A DNA stretch of 64,000 nt from Bacteroidetes bacterium B1(2017) (lineage in GTDB: Bacteria > Bacteroidota > Bacteroidia > UKL13-3), in contig NKJG01000001.1 of the NCBI GenBank assembly GCA_002256395.1, forward strand, positions 682,001-746,000, in the 5' to 3' direction. The notes beneath the pieces are model-generated. The model was not told where the DNA came from, ran no database searches, and worked only from the letters and a program-made list of their open reading frames with translations. The position numbers and the translations under genes were made by a program. How positions within the stretch are numbered: the first letter of the stretch is position 1; each line of letters begins with the position of its first letter. Positions 18,801 through 27,402 of this stretch are shown one piece after another.

Positions 18801-19642
18801 AAGTCGCGGATATAATAGGTTGAAGGAATGGTACCAGGTTCACCCCTATCGTTTCCAGCAGCAACAAAAGGCAGGTAGTTTGGATAGTTAACTGTAATTT
18901 GATCCCACTGTGCACTGATATTATCATAAAATCCATACTTATAATCTTCTACGGAACTCACACTTGGATCGCCCCAAAACTCCCAACGAGCTAAATCTGT
19001 ATCGTATTGCCAACCCGAAATTTGAGAATAGGAATGGTTTGAAACAAGCATACCTGCCGCAGCGGCAGAAGACATTTCGGTATTATCATTATTCCAATCT
19101 TGGCATTTAATGGGCGCTTGATAGCTCATACCTTTAGCATTTGATACAACACCACCAGCCATCATGGTTCCAGATACGTGGGTGGCATGATCACTTAAAG
19201 TTGTTGCACCATCGGTTTGTGTAGCTCTGCCTTGAAATTCTTGGTGACCGGTTAATACAGCACCACCATCCCAAACACCCATACGATTAGTTAGACCTAA
19301 GCCCGAAAGATTTAAACCTAATGAACCAGCAGGCCAAACTTTATTTGTAGAAATGGTTTTAGCAGCATCTACATTATTGGTGGTTTGAATATAAATGGGC
19401 ATACCTGTAGGCGAAATGCTAACAAACTCGCGTACCACACCATTTTTTAATTCAATTCGTGCAGGATAATTAAGAGCAGCAGCCTTTTGGGCAACGGCCT
19501 TTTGTTGAATGGCAAAATTCTCTTTAAAAATTAATTCCATTTCGGCAGGCGTGCTAGCCTCTAATGGATTACGTACTTGTTGCGAAAAAGCGCCAAAAGA
19601 AAGCAAAAGAAAACATAAAAAACTGTAGCTGTATTTGTTCAT
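15836..19642 (-). CDS. T9SS-sorted subtilisin-like S8 peptidase with PKD domains
   Basis: Secreted serine protease of 1268 residues. Signal peptide ends around residue 20 (FGAFSQ). The S8 catalytic triad is readable: Asp in GVWDGG near residue 124, His in DHATHVSG near 153, Ser in NGTSMATPN near 380. After the protease come a beta-sandwich (about 440-570), a PKD-type domain (ARVVCSAKNVSFTD...), a cleaved-adhesin or MAM-like sandwich (about 665-850), a second PKD (VANFYSILKTVCVGDEV), Ig-like segments, and a C-terminal T9SS type A sorting domain beginning at IYPNPAHDK. It is expected to cross the outer membrane by T9SS and act outside the cell. The next gene upstream, 1 base away, is a small secreted protein of unknown role. 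Confidence 0.92.
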   Translation of the reverse strand: MNKYSYSFLCFLLLSFGAFSQQVRNPLEASTPAEMELIFKENFAIQQKAVAQKAAALNYPARIELKNGVVREFVSISPTGMPIYIQTTNNVDAAKTISTNKVWPAGSLGLNLSGLGLTNRMGVWDGGAVLTGHQEFQGRATQTDGATTLSDHATHVSGTMMAGGVVSNAKGMSYQAPIKCQDWNNDNTEMSSAAAAGMLVSNHSYSQISGWQYDTDLARWEFWGDPSVSSVEDYKYGFYDNISAQWDQITVNYPNYLPFVAAGNDRGEPGTIPSTYYIRDLNGNWVLGSSTNKPNAIGPYNCISGGPSNAKNVLTVGAVNKITTGYTKVSDVVMSSFSGWGPTDDGRIKPDVVANGVSVYSSVSTSTTSYSTFNGTSMATPNASGSALLIQQHYNNLKGAFMRSSTLKGLIIHTADEAGASTGPDYTYGWGLMNTAKAVSTISDTLKSIILQNSLASNGTYTYTFYSDGTTPIRATICWTDRPGTSPSPSLNPSTIMLVNDLDIRVKRNSDNSLFLPYVLNKTTPSAAATTGDNIVDNVEQVFIATPTAGTYTITINAKKSLVGGSQPYAFILSGITPKPSAAFTTASRVVCSAKNVSFTDQSSGATSRMWYFPGSTTATSTATNPTVTYNTPGVYPVALRISNATGYDSIYKDDYITVGGLVLPFNETFEPTSSTRNLWTVENPNADSTFRLWTIAGNTPGNTAYGINNFDWPTSYYLDRIVSPVIDLKGYQNALLEFQHAYTRYDSTASDSLIIYISTNCGTAYTRIAAFGENDKGSFATAPDNTFATQNRFVPSKAADWCGGGIGANCLSVNLTPYVGFNNVKIRFEQKSNNGNNMFLDNIKITGTPNNPVANFYSILKTVCVGDEVQMLDSSLNKPDQWSWYFTDADTLTYSVRNPKVKFLTAGTKSISLAVKNATGKDSITRVNYITVLPSPTAPTVTSSNGLALCNGDSTVLSTNATSSFIWYKNNLVYNSTLTSFTNKEEALFFVRTLGGNGCWAKSSELLVQTGTTPEKPTLTKDLSSSVFCDGGTFNLYSSSLTNNQWYINDTLFTGQIAKTLTYTDGGEFKVRVTEKVCAAMSDSIVITKLQKPVTSEIIGTTWAVKGDTAVFSVTPGMTGSIFTWTPVGATLQTGAGTSSVVMKFGTSTSATIAVQEIANNNCRGTQKILNVNLVNTGLNQTSAELNLAIYPNPAHDKISVQADIKNSAELEVMVFTILGQQVPKDAYQISGTGSQRELTISALPAGMYILKVKAGDKTTAKTFVKE

Positions 19643-19643
19643 A

Positions 19644-20132
19644 TTAGTTGTTTTTCAAATTTTTTGAATGTGCTACTGCCCCACTTAAGGTGGCTGAAAC
19701 AGTAACTTTTTGATTATCGAGATAAATATCGCCGGAATAGATTAGTTCATAATCGCCATTTGGAAGGCAATTAACTTTAAGCGTGCCAGCGGATTTTGAC
19801 GTAGAAAGGTACACCCTATTTTGCAGTCTGTTATCGGTTAGTACTACCTTAAATTGATTTTGTTTAAGAGTAGATTTACATTTTAACGATTTAACAGAAA
19901 TACCATTTAGCTCTAGAACGTAGCCATTTGCCGAAGCAATAGCTGCATTAAATTTTCCATTTACTACTTCAAACGAACTAGGTTGATGGTATTCAAAAAC
20001 CCGCAGGGGTGCGGCATTTCGAACCTTTAACTGAACCTGTTCGCGTTGTGCAAATACGAAAGAAGGAATGCAAATTAAAGCCACTAATAGAGCCTTAAAA
20101 TAACTTCCGAAAGGAGTTGTTTGAACGTACAT
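19644..20132 (-). CDS. Small secreted protein, possible partner of the S8 peptidase
   Basis: About 162 residues with a clear signal peptide (FKALLVALICIPSFVFAQ) and a single beta-rich domain; no lipobox and no T9SS tail. The open frame extends upstream to 20234, but that part reads through the promoter region of pssA on the other strand and lacks a signal-peptide character, so the ATG at 20132 is chosen. It ends 1 base before the giant S8 peptidase, implying one transcript. Family not recognised; it could be an inhibitor, chaperone or surface partner, but this is only inferred from position. Confidence 0.7.
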   Translation of the reverse strand: MYVQTTPFGSYFKALLVALICIPSFVFAQREQVQLKVRNAAPLRVFEYHQPSSFEVVNGKFNAAIASANGYVLELNGISVKSLKCKSTLKQNQFKVVLTDNRLQNRVYLSTSKSAGTLKVNCLPNGDYELIYSGDIYLDNQKVTVSATLSGAVAHSKNLKNN

Positions 20133-20222
20133 GTGTTCAAATTTAGGACAATTAGCACAATTCCCAATTTCATTATTTGGTTCAGACCACTTACTTTGCA
20201 CGAAATACAAGAATAAAAAATT

Positions 20223-20939
20223 GTGATAAAGCAAATACCAAACACCATTACGGCGGCCAATCTCTTTATGGGTTGCCTATCTATAGTAGCAACATTTGAC
20301 GGAAACCTTACCCAGGCCGCATATTTTATACTTGCCGCCGCAGTTCTAGATTTCTTTGATGGCTTTGCCGCCCGCATGTTACATGTGCATAGTGAAATTG
20401 GCAAGCAGCTAGATTCATTGGCAGATATGGTAAGTTTTGGTGTAGCCCCTGGATTTATTTTTTATGCCCTATCGCAAGAGCACTTAACGTTTGAATATGG
20501 GTTTTTACAATTTGTGCCGATTATGGTTTTGTGCAGCTATCTCCCCTTTCTAATTATGATTTTTTCGGGAGTTAGGTTAGCAAAATTTAATATAGATACG
20601 CGCCAAAGCGACTCATTTATAGGAGTTCCAACGCCAGCTAACGCCATGTTTATTTGTTGCATTCCATTTGTATTGGAGCATGGGCCATTTTTTGCGCAAG
20701 AAATTTTTACTTCAGCAGGATTTTTAATCCTCTATCCCATACTAATGAGCTACCTATTAATAGCCGAACTTCCTTTGTTTTCGCTAAAGTTCAAGCAATT
20801 TGCTTGGAAAGGAAATGAGATACGTTATTCGTTTTTATTGGGTGGTGCAGCATTAATTTTATTTTTTCAGTACTTTGGAATTGGATTGAGTATAATTCTT
20901 TATGTACTTTTGTCGCTCATTACCCATTTGAGGAAATAA
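20223..20939 (+). CDS. pssA: CDP-diacylglycerol--serine O-phosphatidyltransferase
   Basis: Membrane enzyme making phosphatidylserine, the precursor of phosphatidylethanolamine. The CDP-alcohol phosphotransferase signature D-G-x2-A-R-x8-G-x3-D-x3-D is complete at residues 46-68. Several membrane helices flank it; 238 residues is normal. The start is GTG. It overlaps in coordinates only the upstream non-coding extension of the opposite gene. purS follows after 1 base, so pssA-purS-M28 peptidase is probably one operon. Confidence 0.93.
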   Translation: MIKQIPNTITAANLFMGCLSIVATFDGNLTQAAYFILAAAVLDFFDGFAARMLHVHSEIGKQLDSLADMVSFGVAPGFIFYALSQEHLTFEYGFLQFVPIMVLCSYLPFLIMIFSGVRLAKFNIDTRQSDSFIGVPTPANAMFICCIPFVLEHGPFFAQEIFTSAGFLILYPILMSYLLIAELPLFSLKFKQFAWKGNEIRYSFLLGGAALILFFQYFGIGLSIILYVLLSLITHLRK

Positions 20940-20940
20940 T

Positions 20941-21192
20941 ATGAAATTTAAAGCAGAAATAGATGTGATGCCCCATGCGGCACTTTTGGATCCACAAGGC
21001 AAAGCAGTGAGTGGCTCAATGGTTAATATTGGTTTAGCTGCCATACAAAATGTTAGAATTGGGAAACACATTAGCCTGGAAGTAGAAGCAGGTACTGAAG
21101 CAGAGGCGCATGAAATGGTTGATACAGCCTGCAAAAAATTGCTTGCCAACCTAATTATGGAATCTTACACATTTGCCTTAAAAGCACTTTAA
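20941..21192 (+). CDS. purS: Phosphoribosylformylglycinamidine synthase subunit PurS
   Basis: 83-residue small subunit of the multi-protein FGAM synthase (PurLQS) in purine synthesis. The N-terminal strand FKAEIDVMPHAALLDPQGKAV, the GLAAIQNVRIGKHI segment and the acidic linker before the last helix are characteristic of the family. It is 1 base behind pssA and 7 bases before the M28 peptidase. purL and purQ are not in the window; purK is at 61202. Confidence 0.93.
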   Translation: MKFKAEIDVMPHAALLDPQGKAVSGSMVNIGLAAIQNVRIGKHISLEVEAGTEAEAHEMVDTACKKLLANLIMESYTFALKAL

Positions 21193-21199
21193 TAGAGCC

Positions 21200-22474
21200 A
21201 TGCGCAGGAGTTTATTTCTTGCTCTTGGTATTCTGAACCTAGTTTGGTTTTCTGCCGCAGGGCAGGACATTATTTACGCACGCTCATGCATAAAAACCTT
21301 ATGTAGTAGTGATTTTTATGGGCGTGGGTATGTAAATAATGGAGATAAAATTGCGGCCCAATTTATTAGAGAAGAATTTGCCGCAAAGAAACTCCTTCCA
21401 TTAGGAGAAAATTATTTTCAGCCATTAGGCTTTCCAGTGATATATTACCCTGCCAGGGTAGAAATTACCTTAGATGGAGTTCCTGCTTTTGCAGGTACAG
21501 ATTTTATCATGAACCCAGGCTGCCCTACAGTTAATGGAACATTTAAAGTACTTAAGTTAGATTCTGCTTTGGTAGATAACACCTCGGATTTTGGCAAACT
21601 TAGAGGCAAAAATTTTAAGAATACCTTTTTTGTTGTAGATGAATTAAAAAGCAAAACCTTGCTTCATCCAGAACGAGCCAAACTTGTTTTAAGTAACGGC
21701 TTAAAAGCAAAAGGCTTAATTTATAAAAACAACAAAACCTTGGTTTGGAGCCCTGCCATGGATTTTGCCGAATATCCCATTTTATATTTTAAAGAAGGCT
21801 CCTTCCCTGACTTAGTGCTTAAGATGCAAGTGAAAATAGATGCTTCCTATAAAGTTCACGGCACACAAAATGTAATTGGCATGATTAAAGGAAAAACTCA
21901 ACCCGATTCGTTTGTAGTTTTTACAGCCCATTACGACCATTTGGGAATGATGGGAAGTGAAGTGATGTTTCCGGGAGCCAACGACAATGCTAGTGGGGTA
22001 GCCATGCTATTAGATATGGCAAAATATTACAGTAAGAATCCTCCCAATTTTTCGGTGGTATTTATTGCCTTTGCGGGCGAAGAAATTGGCTTAATTGGTT
22101 CCTACTATTTTACCCAAAACCCCTTGGTAGATTTAAAGAAAATTGCCTTGCTTATTAATATGGATTTGATGAGTACAGGCGACGAAGGCCTTACTGCGGT
22201 AAACGCTACCGAATTTCCCGATTTATTTGAAAACTTAAAATTGTGCAATAGCATGGGCAATTATTTACCCGATATTGCCCCTAGAGGTAAAGCACAAAAC
22301 AGCGACCATTATTATTTTACCGAAGCAGGTGTACCCGCATTTTTCTTTTATTTAAGAGGCAATTATCATCATTACCACGATATAGATGATACCTATAGCG
22401 AACTTACCTTAAGCCGCTATAAAGAGGCATTTCAGCTTATTACCGACTTTGCCAATATGCGCATGGGCAAGTAA
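21200..22474 (+). CDS. Secreted M28 family zinc peptidase
   Basis: Aminopeptidase-type metallopeptidase, 424 residues with a signal peptide (ends about residue 21). Zinc and catalytic residues are visible in order: His in TAHYDHLG, bridging Asp in GANDNASG, Glu-Glu in AFAGEEIGL, Asp in INMDLMS, and His in QNSDHYYF. A protease-associated-like insert occupies about residues 80-210. Peptide substrate unknown. The start ATG lies 7 bases after purS. Confidence 0.9.
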   Translation: MRRSLFLALGILNLVWFSAAGQDIIYARSCIKTLCSSDFYGRGYVNNGDKIAAQFIREEFAAKKLLPLGENYFQPLGFPVIYYPARVEITLDGVPAFAGTDFIMNPGCPTVNGTFKVLKLDSALVDNTSDFGKLRGKNFKNTFFVVDELKSKTLLHPERAKLVLSNGLKAKGLIYKNNKTLVWSPAMDFAEYPILYFKEGSFPDLVLKMQVKIDASYKVHGTQNVIGMIKGKTQPDSFVVFTAHYDHLGMMGSEVMFPGANDNASGVAMLLDMAKYYSKNPPNFSVVFIAFAGEEIGLIGSYYFTQNPLVDLKKIALLINMDLMSTGDEGLTAVNATEFPDLFENLKLCNSMGNYLPDIAPRGKAQNSDHYYFTEAGVPAFFFYLRGNYHHYHDIDDTYSELTLSRYKEAFQLITDFANMRMGK

Positions 22475-22525
22475 GTAAGCTAGATTTAATACCTCTATTC
22501 CAATTTCATAACCTATTTTTGACCC

Positions 22526-22945
22526 ATGATACACCTAAACAAAAGCAAGTTTGAAACCATTCTTCAAATTAGGCCAGATGATATAGACATGAACCAACAT
22601 GTGCATAGCAGTAAATATATAGATTATGTATTGGCAGCTAGGTTTGATCAAATGGAACGTTGCTATAAAATGCCCATGAGCGAGTTTATGGCACATGGCT
22701 ATGGTTGGGTAATACGCAATACCTTTATTGAATTTAAACGCCCCTTGGTTTTGGGTGATAGTATAAAGGTTCAAACATATATTGACGAGATGCAAAAAGA
22801 TGGTGTGAAGGTTCATTTTGAAATTATAAAAACCGCCAATAATAAAGTAGCTTGTTCGGGGTATTTTAATTATACCATGATTGATTTTAAAACAGGCAAA
22901 GCCGCCCTAATTCCAGATTGGATTGTAGAGAGGTATTGCATTTAA
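22526..22945 (+). CDS. Acyl-CoA thioesterase (4-hydroxybenzoyl-CoA thioesterase-like hotdog)
   Basis: 139-residue single hotdog-fold domain. The RPDDIDMNQHVHSSKYIDY segment (residues about 16-34) is the active-site helix region of the YbgC/FadM type, with Asp and the N-Q/H-V-x motif. The central beta strands (VQTYIDEMQKDGVKVHFEI) complete the fold. It probably hydrolyses cytosolic acyl-CoA. A CTATTTTTGACCC box ends next to the ATG, suggesting its own promoter with almost no leader. Confidence 0.88.
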   Translation: MIHLNKSKFETILQIRPDDIDMNQHVHSSKYIDYVLAARFDQMERCYKMPMSEFMAHGYGWVIRNTFIEFKRPLVLGDSIKVQTYIDEMQKDGVKVHFEIIKTANNKVACSGYFNYTMIDFKTGKAALIPDWIVERYCI

Positions 22946-22958
22946 TTTAGATACAAAT

Positions 22959-23519
22959 ATGAAATCATTTCTCTTAATTATTTGGGCGTTTATAAGCAGT
23001 TCATTATTACTCGCTCAAGAAACTACTCCCTTTAAAAAAGGGTTAGTATTTGGCGTATCGGTAGGTGCAGGTAATTTGCGCTTAAATACAAACGACACGC
23101 TAAGCAATGCCTTTTCTACTAGCTTGCCAAATATAAAAATTGGGTATATGCCCAGTTCTAAGTTGGCCATAATGTTATTATTGCCTGGTGCGGTATACAA
23201 ATACCAAGAAAAAGATAGAGGCTTTGAAGCCTTTATGGTAGCCGGCCAATATTGTCTAAAAGAAAAGTGGTGGGTTTTAGGAGCCGCTGGAATATGTTTT
23301 GATGCTGCGGCATTTTATACTGTAAAGGACCCAAAAACGTCTAATTTCTATACCGGCTTTCCGGCATTATCTGTTGGAACAGGCTATCAAATCTATCATA
23401 AAAGAAAATTCTCTATGGATATTCAATACCGCTTTTTTTACGGACAATCAAACATAGAAAACGCAGGAAAAAGACAAGGAACATCCAACATGATTCTCCT
23501 TGGTTTTAATTGGCACTAA
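22959..23519 (+). CDS. Predicted outer-membrane beta-barrel-like protein
   Basis: 186 residues; signal peptide ending SLLLAQE, then alternating beta strands with aromatic girdles (VSVGAGNLRLN, MDIQYRFFYGQ) ending in the aromatic-containing FNWH. It is consistent with a small porin-like or transport-associated barrel. No family assigned. It is 13 bases after the thioesterase, in the same direction. Confidence 0.65.
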   Translation: MKSFLLIIWAFISSSLLLAQETTPFKKGLVFGVSVGAGNLRLNTNDTLSNAFSTSLPNIKIGYMPSSKLAIMLLLPGAVYKYQEKDRGFEAFMVAGQYCLKEKWWVLGAAGICFDAAAFYTVKDPKTSNFYTGFPALSVGTGYQIYHKRKFSMDIQYRFFYGQSNIENAGKRQGTSNMILLGFNWH

Positions 23520-23617
23520 GGCTTTGCAACTAAAGCAAAACAAGAATTTTGGTTCAGGGCAATTGAATTAGGCTTTCTGCGTTAAGCATAGCACGTGAAT
23601 ACAAAACCTTTTTTTAC

Positions 23618-23625
23618 TACATTTG
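23618..23625 (+). promoter_or_regulatory. TAnnTTTG promoter box that decides the next start
   Basis: TACATTTG ends 5 bases before the GTG at 23631. Bacteroidota sigma-A promoters carry TAnnTTTG at about -7, so transcription should begin at or just before 23631. That excludes the upstream in-frame GTG at 23595 as the translation start. Confidence 0.5.
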
Positions 23626-23630
23626 CCGCG

Positions 23631-25046
23631 GTGAAAAACAAATTTCTATTAATTCTTCTATTGGCTATTGGGGCACTAACTTGGCAAAGCTGTCGCAAAA
23701 ACGACGTGTTTACCAAAAGTCCCGTTACCCTAAGCTTTTCAACAGATACCGTCTTTTTTGATACTATTTTTTCAAAGCTCGGTTCGAACCCAAACTCACC
23801 ACGCAGTATAACCTTGCAAGTGCGCGTGACCAACCCAACCAAGAATGCCGTAAAAACCAATATTAGCTTAGCAGGCAATTTTTACGGACTCTTTAAACTA
23901 AACGTAGATGGCAAAGCAGGAACTAATTTTACCGATGTAGAAATTAGAGGAAACGATAGCATTTATATTTTTGTTCAAGCCTATATAGACCCAGTTGGTA
24001 GCAATACCCCTTTTATAGTAACAGATCAAATTTTGTTTGAAACCAATGGCACTAAACAAGATGTTGATTTAGTTGCCTGGACCCAAGATGCCATTTATTT
24101 TCAGAATGAAGTTTTGGATTGCAGCGCTGGAAACCTGCTCTGGACAAGCGATAAGCCCATTGTTATTTACGATTCGATATTAGTTCCAAAGGGTTGTACT
24201 TTAACCATTGAAGCCGGAACACAAATTCACAGTTATAATAAATCGTGTATTTTAATTGCGGGTACCTTAATTGTAAACGGCACTACCGATAAGCCAGCAG
24301 TATTTCAAGGCAGCCGCTTGGATGATGATTATAAAGAAATGGCTGGCCAATGGATAGGCATACGCTTTTTGCCCGGAAGCAGCGGAAACAGTATTAGTGG
24401 CGCCATTATAAAGAATGGATTTATTGGTATTGAAATAGACTCTATGCCAAGCGCTGGAACCTACGGACTCATTTTAAAAGAAAGCATTATTAAAAACATG
24501 AGCGCGGCAGGTTTACTTAATTATTCGGCCAAACTGTATGCAGAAAACAACTTGGTTTACAATTGTGGCTTGTATAGTTTTATTGGAGAACTTGGCGGAA
24601 CGTATGATTTATTCCACAATACCTTCTCGGCGCAAAGTCAGGTTACAGGTCGCAAAGACCCAGGATTCTATTTAAGCAATGCGCCAGGTAGAAATAATGC
24701 AGGAACCATTTTATATAGTTTTCCTCTAAAAATAAACGTCAGAAATAATATTATTTATGGCTCCTTGGAAGAAGAGTTTTTAATAAATGATGATCCAGAT
24801 GGAGTGCCAATTGCAAGCCCTATTTTGAGTAATTGTTTAATCAAAACCAAAGACCTAAGCCTAAATACAAACGGCAATATTTTAAATTTAGATCCAAAAT
24901 TTAAAAGCGTTTCAAATTCTGATTTCGACCTAGAAACAAATTCTCCTTGCCGCAACGCCGGCGCCAATGTTGGCATTCCAAGAGATTTAAAAGGAAGAAA
25001 TAGAAACACTAGCAACCCAAGTATTGGAGCCTATGAGGTTCAATAG
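23631..25046 (+). CDS. Right-handed beta-helix lipoprotein
   Basis: About 471 residues from the GTG at 23631. Lipoprotein signal ends at SCRKND. The middle (about residues 150-400) looks like a parallel beta-helix: GCTLTIEAGTQIHSYN, GTLIVNGTTDKPAVFQGSR, NSISGAIIKNGFIGIEI are typical coil-like turns. The C-terminus NPSIGAYEVQ matches the choice-of-anchor Q / parallel beta-helix surface proteins. Probably surface-exposed or periplasmic, with possible polysaccharide or adhesin role. An in-frame GTG at 23595 is less likely given the promoter box between the two. Confidence 0.8.
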   Translation: MKNKFLLILLLAIGALTWQSCRKNDVFTKSPVTLSFSTDTVFFDTIFSKLGSNPNSPRSITLQVRVTNPTKNAVKTNISLAGNFYGLFKLNVDGKAGTNFTDVEIRGNDSIYIFVQAYIDPVGSNTPFIVTDQILFETNGTKQDVDLVAWTQDAIYFQNEVLDCSAGNLLWTSDKPIVIYDSILVPKGCTLTIEAGTQIHSYNKSCILIAGTLIVNGTTDKPAVFQGSRLDDDYKEMAGQWIGIRFLPGSSGNSISGAIIKNGFIGIEIDSMPSAGTYGLILKESIIKNMSAAGLLNYSAKLYAENNLVYNCGLYSFIGELGGTYDLFHNTFSAQSQVTGRKDPGFYLSNAPGRNNAGTILYSFPLKINVRNNIIYGSLEEEFLINDDPDGVPIASPILSNCLIKTKDLSLNTNGNILNLDPKFKSVSNSDFDLETNSPCRNAGANVGIPRDLKGRNRNTSNPSIGAYEVQ

Positions 25047-25164
25047 ATTAAGCCATTAATTTGGGCTGAATTAAAATTTCATTTGCGCACCATTTTTTAA
25101 AAACTAGCTTTGCATCGCTTTAGGTTATTTTAAATTGACAATTGCTAAAAAGGCAAATTTCAAT

Positions 25165-25335
25165 TAAAAATATTAAAAGGGAATTAGGTGAAAATCCTAA
25201 ACAGTACCCGCTGCTGTAAGCACCGAATGAAGAAATTCATTCATTTCTTTTTCAACTGCAAGTCACTTTTTATCACTTGATAAATGGGAAGACAAGAAAA
25301 AGAAGGTGTAAGTCAGAAGACCTGCCATGGCAACA
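25165..25335 (+). promoter_or_regulatory. Cobalamin (B12) riboswitch
   Basis: Conserved blocks appear in the right order: GGGAATTAGGTGAAAATCC (25179-25197), the core ACAGTACCCGCTGCTGTAAGC (25201-25221, quoted here as two parts ACAGTACCCG and CTGCTGTAAGC), a variable stem region, then the B12 box AAGTCAGAAGACCTGCC (25310-25326). It precedes the BtuB-type receptor by about 105 bases and should repress the whole uptake operon when cobalamin is plentiful. I did not find an obvious terminator after it, so control may be translational. The gap 25047-25439 holds nothing else. Confidence 0.93.
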
Positions 25336-25439
25336 TTTTCAACACAGCTTTCGGGAAAAAAGGCTAGGTGAACCAAGTTATGCTTTAGGGCATTATTTGC
25401 TATTACCTTACTCTTTTCTGATGGCCCAAAAAAATTGGT

Positions 25440-27401
25440 TTGAAGCACGTTTGTTTTGGTATACTCTTTTTGGTGTTCATAGGAATAATACCTGTGCATG
25501 CTCGCTATGGAGCAATTGAAACCAATACAATAATTCTTAAAAACGATACGAATAAGGTCTTGCAAACGCTGCAAATAATGGGTGTTCGTTATCCTAATTT
25601 TTTTGTTGGGAGTAAATTCAATTTTATTGATTCGAACCTATTGCAGTTTAACAAACAAAACTCATTGGCCGAATTACTTTCAAATAACAGTCAGCTTTTT
25701 ATTAAGTCATATGGCCCAGGAATGCTGGCCAGCCCAAGTTTGAGAGGAGGCAATGCCAACCATACCGCGGTACTATGGAATGGAATAAACTTACAAAACC
25801 CAATGAATGGGCAAGTTGATTTCTCGACTATCCCTAGTTTTTTATTAGATAATGTAGCCTTGCAATATGGAAGTGCAAGCAGTTTATTTGGTTCGGGAAC
25901 CATTGGAGGAGCGGTGCATTTACAAAGTAACCTAGGCCCAAAAGAAGGATTTGAGGCAGAATTTATGACGGGCATAGGAAGTTATGGAAGCTTTACTGGC
26001 GGGTTAAAATTGGGTTTGAAAACAAAAAACAATTTCTCTCAACAGCAGAAATTATTTTGGCAATCATCTGATAACAACTTTTGGTTCAGACCAATTGATT
26101 TATTGCAGCCACAAGTAAGCAGTATTGACCCAAAAACAGTAGCCAAACAAAGAGCTAGCAATGCACAATTTGGCAATTTTGCTTGGATTCAAGAGTATTT
26201 GTATGAAGCCAATAGACATCAAAAATTGGGATTTAAAATATGGCTACAGCAATCGATGAAGAATATTGTTCCTGCTTTGTTTTCTCCAAATACGGGTGCA
26301 CATCAAGTAGACAAAACGGCTAAAATAATAGCAGATTATCAATACAAAAAAGAAGCATATGAAACACTCATCAGGTATTCCTTTTTAAAAGATATTATTG
26401 AGTATACCGATCTAAACACACCTCGCTCAATTGCCAACTCAAATAGTCATCAAGTTACTTTTGACCAGTTTATTTATAAGACCAAATTTCAAGTTCAATT
26501 GAGTTTGTTGGGTCAGCATATACGTGCTAATTTAAACACCAACACGAGCAATTGGGAGCAAAACAAAGTAGCTATTTTTGGCACACTTAAAACGTTTCAT
26601 TTTCATAACAGAATTCAACAACAATTTTCGTTGAGGCAAGAGTGGTGCAGTTTGCAAACCATACCCATTATGCCATCCTATGGTATTCATGCCAACTTAA
26701 ACAAAAGCTGGACAGTTTTTGCCAATGTATCGCGTAGCTTTAGACTTCCTACTTTTAACGATTTGTATTGGCCGAATATGGGCAATCCAAATTTAAAACC
26801 AGAACAAGGCTGGAACACAGAATTGAGTTTAAGCTATGGACTAAACAAGGCAGCGGTTCAAGGTAAGTCAACGTTAACGGCATTTTCTAAACAGGTACAC
26901 AATTGGATTATTTGGGTGCCCAATGGAGGAAATTTAAGCACACCAAAGAACATTTATTTAGTTTGGAGCAGAGGTTTAGAATATGAATGGTTGGTGAAAT
27001 TTAAACTTGGCAAAGTTGCTATTGGAAGCAATGGATTTCATAGCTTAACACTAGCCAGTAATGAGCAAAGCACTTTGAGCAATGATGCCTCTTTGCATCA
27101 ACAAATTATATATACACCTAGGGTTAAACATACCCTACAAGCAAGCATTCAATATAAAGCCACACGCTTTTTATACACCTATAATTATGTGGGAACTCGC
27201 TTTTTGAGTGCCGATCACAGCAATTGGCTAAACCCCTTTAACTATAGTGGAATAGCACTGAGCCAAGAGATACAACTAAAAAAACAAAGCTTTAATTTAC
27301 AGGCTAGCATCAATAATTTATTTAATCAAACGTATCAGGTAATGGTAAACAGACCAATGCCGCTTTTAAACTATCAACTCACACTAACAATTAAACTCTA
27401 A
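25440..27401 (+). CDS. btuB: TonB-dependent cobalamin receptor (BtuB-like)
   Basis: Outer-membrane gated barrel of 653 residues for vitamin B12 uptake. A signal peptide (FGILFLVFIGIIPVHA) is followed by a plug domain with LAELLSNNSQLFIKSYG and SLRGGNANHTAVLWNGI, QYGSASSLFGSGTIGGAV, and a 22-strand-type barrel ending LNYQLTLTIKL. The substrate is assigned from the B12 riboswitch upstream and the BtuG-like protein downstream. The start is TTG at 25440; no in-frame ATG precedes the signal peptide. The next gene begins 1 base after the stop. Confidence 0.88.
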   Translation: MKHVCFGILFLVFIGIIPVHARYGAIETNTIILKNDTNKVLQTLQIMGVRYPNFFVGSKFNFIDSNLLQFNKQNSLAELLSNNSQLFIKSYGPGMLASPSLRGGNANHTAVLWNGINLQNPMNGQVDFSTIPSFLLDNVALQYGSASSLFGSGTIGGAVHLQSNLGPKEGFEAEFMTGIGSYGSFTGGLKLGLKTKNNFSQQQKLFWQSSDNNFWFRPIDLLQPQVSSIDPKTVAKQRASNAQFGNFAWIQEYLYEANRHQKLGFKIWLQQSMKNIVPALFSPNTGAHQVDKTAKIIADYQYKKEAYETLIRYSFLKDIIEYTDLNTPRSIANSNSHQVTFDQFIYKTKFQVQLSLLGQHIRANLNTNTSNWEQNKVAIFGTLKTFHFHNRIQQQFSLRQEWCSLQTIPIMPSYGIHANLNKSWTVFANVSRSFRLPTFNDLYWPNMGNPNLKPEQGWNTELSLSYGLNKAAVQGKSTLTAFSKQVHNWIIWVPNGGNLSTPKNIYLVWSRGLEYEWLVKFKLGKVAIGSNGFHSLTLASNEQSTLSNDASLHQQIIYTPRVKHTLQASIQYKATRFLYTYNYVGTRFLSADHSNWLNPFNYSGIALSQEIQLKKQSFNLQASINNLFNQTYQVMVNRPMPLLNYQLTLTIKL

Positions 27402-27402
27402 T

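Noticed and set aside
25277..25519. Open frame of 80 residues across the B12 riboswitch
   Set aside because: It runs through the B12 box and into the receptor signal region in another frame; the RNA element explains the conservation.
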